Shown one piece after another: positions 41,928 to 44,047 of a stretch of DNA of 44,047 nt; position 1 is the stretch's first letter; every line of letters starts with the position of its first letter. Origin of the DNA: Burkholderiales bacterium (GTDB lineage: Bacteria; Pseudomonadota; Gammaproteobacteria; Burkholderiales; Burkholderiaceae_C); assembly GCA_016213265.1 (NCBI GenBank), contig JACRBA010000103.1, forward strand, positions 1 through 44,047, given 5' to 3'. A program made the position numbers and the translations under genes. The notes beneath the pieces are model-generated. The model worked only from the letters and a program-made list of their open reading frames with translations, was not told where the DNA came from and made no database searches.

Positions 41928-42575
41928 TCACCCGCCGACCCAGGCGTGGCGCAGCAGCAGCGCAGCCAGGCCGCACATGGTCAGGCCGATGAGGGCGTCC
42001 AGCACCTGCCAGGCGCGCGGGCGGGCGAACCAGGGCGCCATCCAGCGGGCGCCGAAGCCCAGGGCCGAGAACCACAGCAGGCTCGCTCCGCTGGCGCCCG
42101 CGATGAACCAGCCGCGCAGGCCGGGCGCCTGCTGCGCGCCCACGCTGCCCACGAGCAGCACGGTGTCGAGGTAGACGTGCGGGTTGAGCAACGTGAAGGC
42201 CGCGGCCTGGGCCAGCGCCGCCCGCCGCGCCAGGCCAGCGCCGCCCGCGGTGGCCGCCAGGGACTGCGGCTGGCGCGCCCGGCGCAGCGCCCGCCAGCCG
42301 TAGGCGGCGAGGAACACCGCCCCCGCCAGGGCCAGGGCCTGCGCCAGCCAGGCCCGGTCACCCAGTGCCCGGGCCATGCCCATCACACCGGCCGCCACCA
42401 GCGCGGCATCCGCCAGCGCGCAGAACAGCACGATGGGGCCCACATGCTCCCGGCGCAGCCCCTGCCGCAGCACGAAGGCGTTCTGCGCCCCGATGGCGAC
42501 GATGAGCCCGAGGCTGAGCGCCAGGCCCTGGGCGAAGGCGGCGCCGCCCGCGGCGGAAGTGATACCGGTATCCAC
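41928..42575 (-). CDS. argO: LysE/ArgO-family amino-acid exporter
   Basis: The 215-aa inner-membrane protein has about six helices and exports basic amino acids such as arginine or lysine. The signature is LSLGLIVAIGAQNAFVLRQGL near the N-terminus and TLLNPHVYLDTVLLVGSVG in the middle; both are diagnostic for ArgO/LysE. Length fits the family. No ATG lies near the family start, so the GTG at 42575 is chosen. It is divergent from the ArgP-like regulator, as in E. coli and Corynebacterium (lysE/lysG). Confidence 0.9.
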   Translation of the reverse strand: MDTGITSAAGGAAFAQGLALSLGLIVAIGAQNAFVLRQGLRREHVGPIVLFCALADAALVAAGVMGMARALGDRAWLAQALALAGAVFLAAYGWRALRRARQPQSLAATAGGAGLARRAALAQAAAFTLLNPHVYLDTVLLVGSVGAQQAPGLRGWFIAGASGASLLWFSALGFGARWMAPWFARPRAWQVLDALIGLTMCGLAALLLRHAWVGG

Positions 42576-42626
42576 GGCGCCAGCTTGCCAGCGACGAGCG
42601 ATGTAGACAAACTCAACCTCCTTCTC

Positions 42627-42646
42627 ATGAATTAGCAAAACTTCAT
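42627..42646. promoter_or_regulatory. Dyad between argO and the ArgP-like gene, probable LysR-type operator
   Basis: ATGAA-(10 bases)-TTCAT lies in the 72-bp divergent intergenic region, which is AT-richer than its flanks. A T-N11-A element (42625-42637) overlaps it, the basic pattern of LysR-type sites. Position relative to promoters is not resolved. Confidence 0.5.
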
Positions 42647-42647
42647 C

Positions 42648-43550
42648 GTGCTGGATTACGCCGCCCTCGCTGCCCTGGCCGCCGTCGTGCGCGAAGGCAG
42701 CTTCGAACGCGCCGCCCGCGCGCTGCACGTCACGCCCTCGGCGGTGTCGCAGCGGGTGCGCGGCCTGGAAGAGCGCATGGGCTGTGCGCTGGTGGTGCGC
42801 GGCCAGCCCTGCGTGGCCACAGATGCCGGCAGGCGCCTGTGCCAGCACGTGGACAGGGTGCGCCTGCTGGAGCACGAGCTGCAGGGCATGCTGCCGGCAT
42901 CGAGCGCCGAGCCAGCCGCGCGGGTGACCCTGCCAGTGGCGGTGAACGCCGACAGCCTGGCCACCTGGTTCGCGCCGACGGTGGCCGCCTTCGCGGCCGA
43001 GGCCCCGGTGCTGAGGGACATCGCCGTGGACGACCAGGACTTCACCAGCGAGTGGCTGCGCCGCGGCCAGGTGCTCGCCGCGGTGACCGGCAGCGCGCAG
43101 CCCGCGCCTGGCTGCAACAGCCGGCCGCTGGGCGCCATGCGCTACCTGGCGGTGGCCAGCCCGGGCTTCATCCGCCGCCACTTCGCCGCCGGGGTGGGCG
43201 CAGCGAGCCTGGCCCAGGCGCCCAGCCTGGTGTTCAACGCCAAGGACGACCTGCAGACGCGCTGGTCCCGCCGGCACTGCCACCGGGCCGTGGCGCTGCC
43301 GCACCACACCGTGCCCTCCTCGGAGGCGTTCGTCACCGCCGCGCTGGCCGGCATGGGCTGGGGCCTGCAGCCGCTGTCGCTGGTGCAGCGCCACCTGGCC
43401 GAGGGGGCGCTGGTGGAGCTGGTGCCCGACACGCCGCTGGATGTGCCGCTGTATTGGCAGCACGCGCGGGCCGCGTCCGCGCTGCTGGAAGAACTGGGCC
43501 GGGCGGTGCTGGCCGGGGCGCGCGCCGCGCTGCGGCCCGCCAGGCGCTGA
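42648..43550 (+). CDS. argP: ArgP/LysG-type LysR-family regulator
   Basis: The 300-aa regulator has an N-terminal winged helix (SFERAARALHVTPSAVSQRVRGLEERMG) and a C-terminal periplasmic-binding-like effector domain. VAVNADSLATWFAP and DDQDFTSEWLRRGQVLAAVTG are typical of the ArgP/IciA/LysG branch. ArgP switches argO on when arginine is high and off with lysine; the divergent argO gene makes the same circuit likely. The GTG start at 42648 gives MLDYAALAALAAVVREGSF. No strong ribosome site is visible. Confidence 0.92.
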   Translation: MLDYAALAALAAVVREGSFERAARALHVTPSAVSQRVRGLEERMGCALVVRGQPCVATDAGRRLCQHVDRVRLLEHELQGMLPASSAEPAARVTLPVAVNADSLATWFAPTVAAFAAEAPVLRDIAVDDQDFTSEWLRRGQVLAAVTGSAQPAPGCNSRPLGAMRYLAVASPGFIRRHFAAGVGAASLAQAPSLVFNAKDDLQTRWSRRHCHRAVALPHHTVPSSEAFVTAALAGMGWGLQPLSLVQRHLAEGALVELVPDTPLDVPLYWQHARAASALLEELGRAVLAGARAALRPARR

Positions 43551-43627
43551 GCAACGGCCGCGGCGGGACTCGGCGGCTCAGCCGCCCTCCCCCGCGTGGC
43601 GCTGGTGCAGGCGCTGCGCCAGCTCGG
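43510..43627. repeat. First copy of a 118-bp imperfect direct repeat
   Basis: This copy covers the end of the ArgP-like gene and the end of the WYL gene. It matches 43930-44047 with 7 mismatches, at a fixed offset of 420. Confidence 0.9.
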
Positions 43628-43920
43628 CCACCTGCCGGCGCAGCGCGGCCGGGGCCACCACCTCGGCCTCGTCGCCGTAGCCCAGCACCTGCCGCGCGCC
43701 CTGCTCCAGCGATTCCACCGCCACGCGCACCGCGCGCCAGCCGGCGGGCCGCCCGGCGGCGCCCTCCTCGCCGGGCAGCTCGACGACCTCGTGCCGGCCG
43801 TTCAGCAGCCAGCCCCAGGCGCGGGGCGACACCCACAGCTGCACCGGCACCGGGCGCAATTCGGCTTCGAAGCGGGCCGCGGCCGCGCGCCAGTAGGCCG
43901 CCCGGGCATGGCCGCGGGGT
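43578..43920 (-). CDS. WYL-domain transcriptional regulator, C-terminal part only
   Basis: The frame reads, upstream to downstream, AYWRAAAARFEAELRPVPV, LWVSPRAWGWLLNG, a V-V-E-L turn, then RAVRVAVESLEQGARQVLGY and VVAPAALRRQVAELAQRL. This matches the C-terminal extension of YafY/DeoR-like WYL regulators (helix-turn-helix plus WYL ligand domain). The N-terminal two thirds are outside or destroyed. The frame stays open past 43930 but enters the repeated tail, so the annotation stops near 43920. It is convergent with the ArgP-like gene. Confidence 0.7.
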
Positions 43921-43929
43921 CGGGGGAGG

Positions 43930-44047
43930 TGGCCGGGGCGCGCGCCGCGCTGCGGCCCGCCTGGCGCTGAGCAACGGCCGCGGCGGGACGCGGCGGCTCA
44001 GCCGCCCTCCCCCGCGTGGGGCTGGTGCGGGCGCTGGGCCCGGTCGG
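43930..44047. repeat. Second copy at the window end, probable artefact
   Basis: Differences from the first copy are at 43962, 43990, 44020, 44029, 44037, 44041 and 44043. Five of the seven change to G. The copy interrupts the WYL gene and runs off the end. Confidence 0.9.

Overview
The window is very GC-rich chromosomal DNA (about 70% by eye) with dense, often overlapping genes. Gene content (CcoG, alpha-2-macroglobulin plus PBP1C, large-subunit catalase, ArgO/ArgP pair, many diguanylate cyclases and hybrid kinases) suggests a Gram-negative proteobacterium, most likely a betaproteobacterium of the order Burkholderiales. That placement is inference from style and content; there is no rRNA in the window. 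No tRNA, rRNA, CRISPR array, transposase or integrase was seen.

Layout. 1-1.7 kb: 3' part of ccoG, a DUF2892-like membrane protein and a 49-residue proline-rich ORF. 1.7-10.2 kb: a 2017-aa thioester alpha-2-macroglobulin overlapping pbpC, a periplasmic protease-trap and peptidoglycan-repair pair. 10.2-13 kb: a YgjP-like metallopeptidase, an unknown acidic protein, a lipase-like hydrolase and a small membrane protein. 13-18.8 kb (minus strand): a four-gene signalling operon (hybrid kinase with three receivers, CheR, CheB, receiver-kinase) in which every junction is a 4-nt start/stop overlap. 18.9-27.8 kb: an SDR oxidoreductase, a PaiB-like protein, a ferric-reductase-like gene broken by one in-frame amber codon, a PAS-AGDEF protein, a P450 with a divergent AraC-type regulator, and katE.

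28.1-33.3 kb (minus strand) is an island of clearly lower GC (about half) and different codon use, wedged between katE and two DEAD-box helicase genes. It holds three overlapping genes: a 1118-aa helical-repeat protein ending in a HATPase domain, a stand-alone receiver protein, and a receiver fused to an alpha/beta hydrolase with a C-terminal membrane helix. The kinase, lone receiver and receiver-effector order matches the Detocs anti-phage system (dtcA-dtcB-dtcC), but the usual PNP (ATP-degrading) effector is replaced by a membrane-tethered serine hydrolase. This is the most interesting locus in the window. The inferred logic is: the sensor kinase is triggered by infection, phosphate passes to the receiver-effector, and the lone receiver drains background phosphate.

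33.3-44 kb: two DEAD-box RNA helicases (the second is DbpA), a Cache-PAS-GGEEF diguanylate cyclase, a secreted protein of unknown function with a TTG start, an NTF2/SnoaL-like protein, two very small proteins, an EamA exporter, a divergent ArgO/ArgP pair, and the C-terminal part of a WYL regulator. The last 118 bases nearly repeat the sequence 420 bases earlier, with changes mostly to G; this looks like an assembly or read-end artefact.
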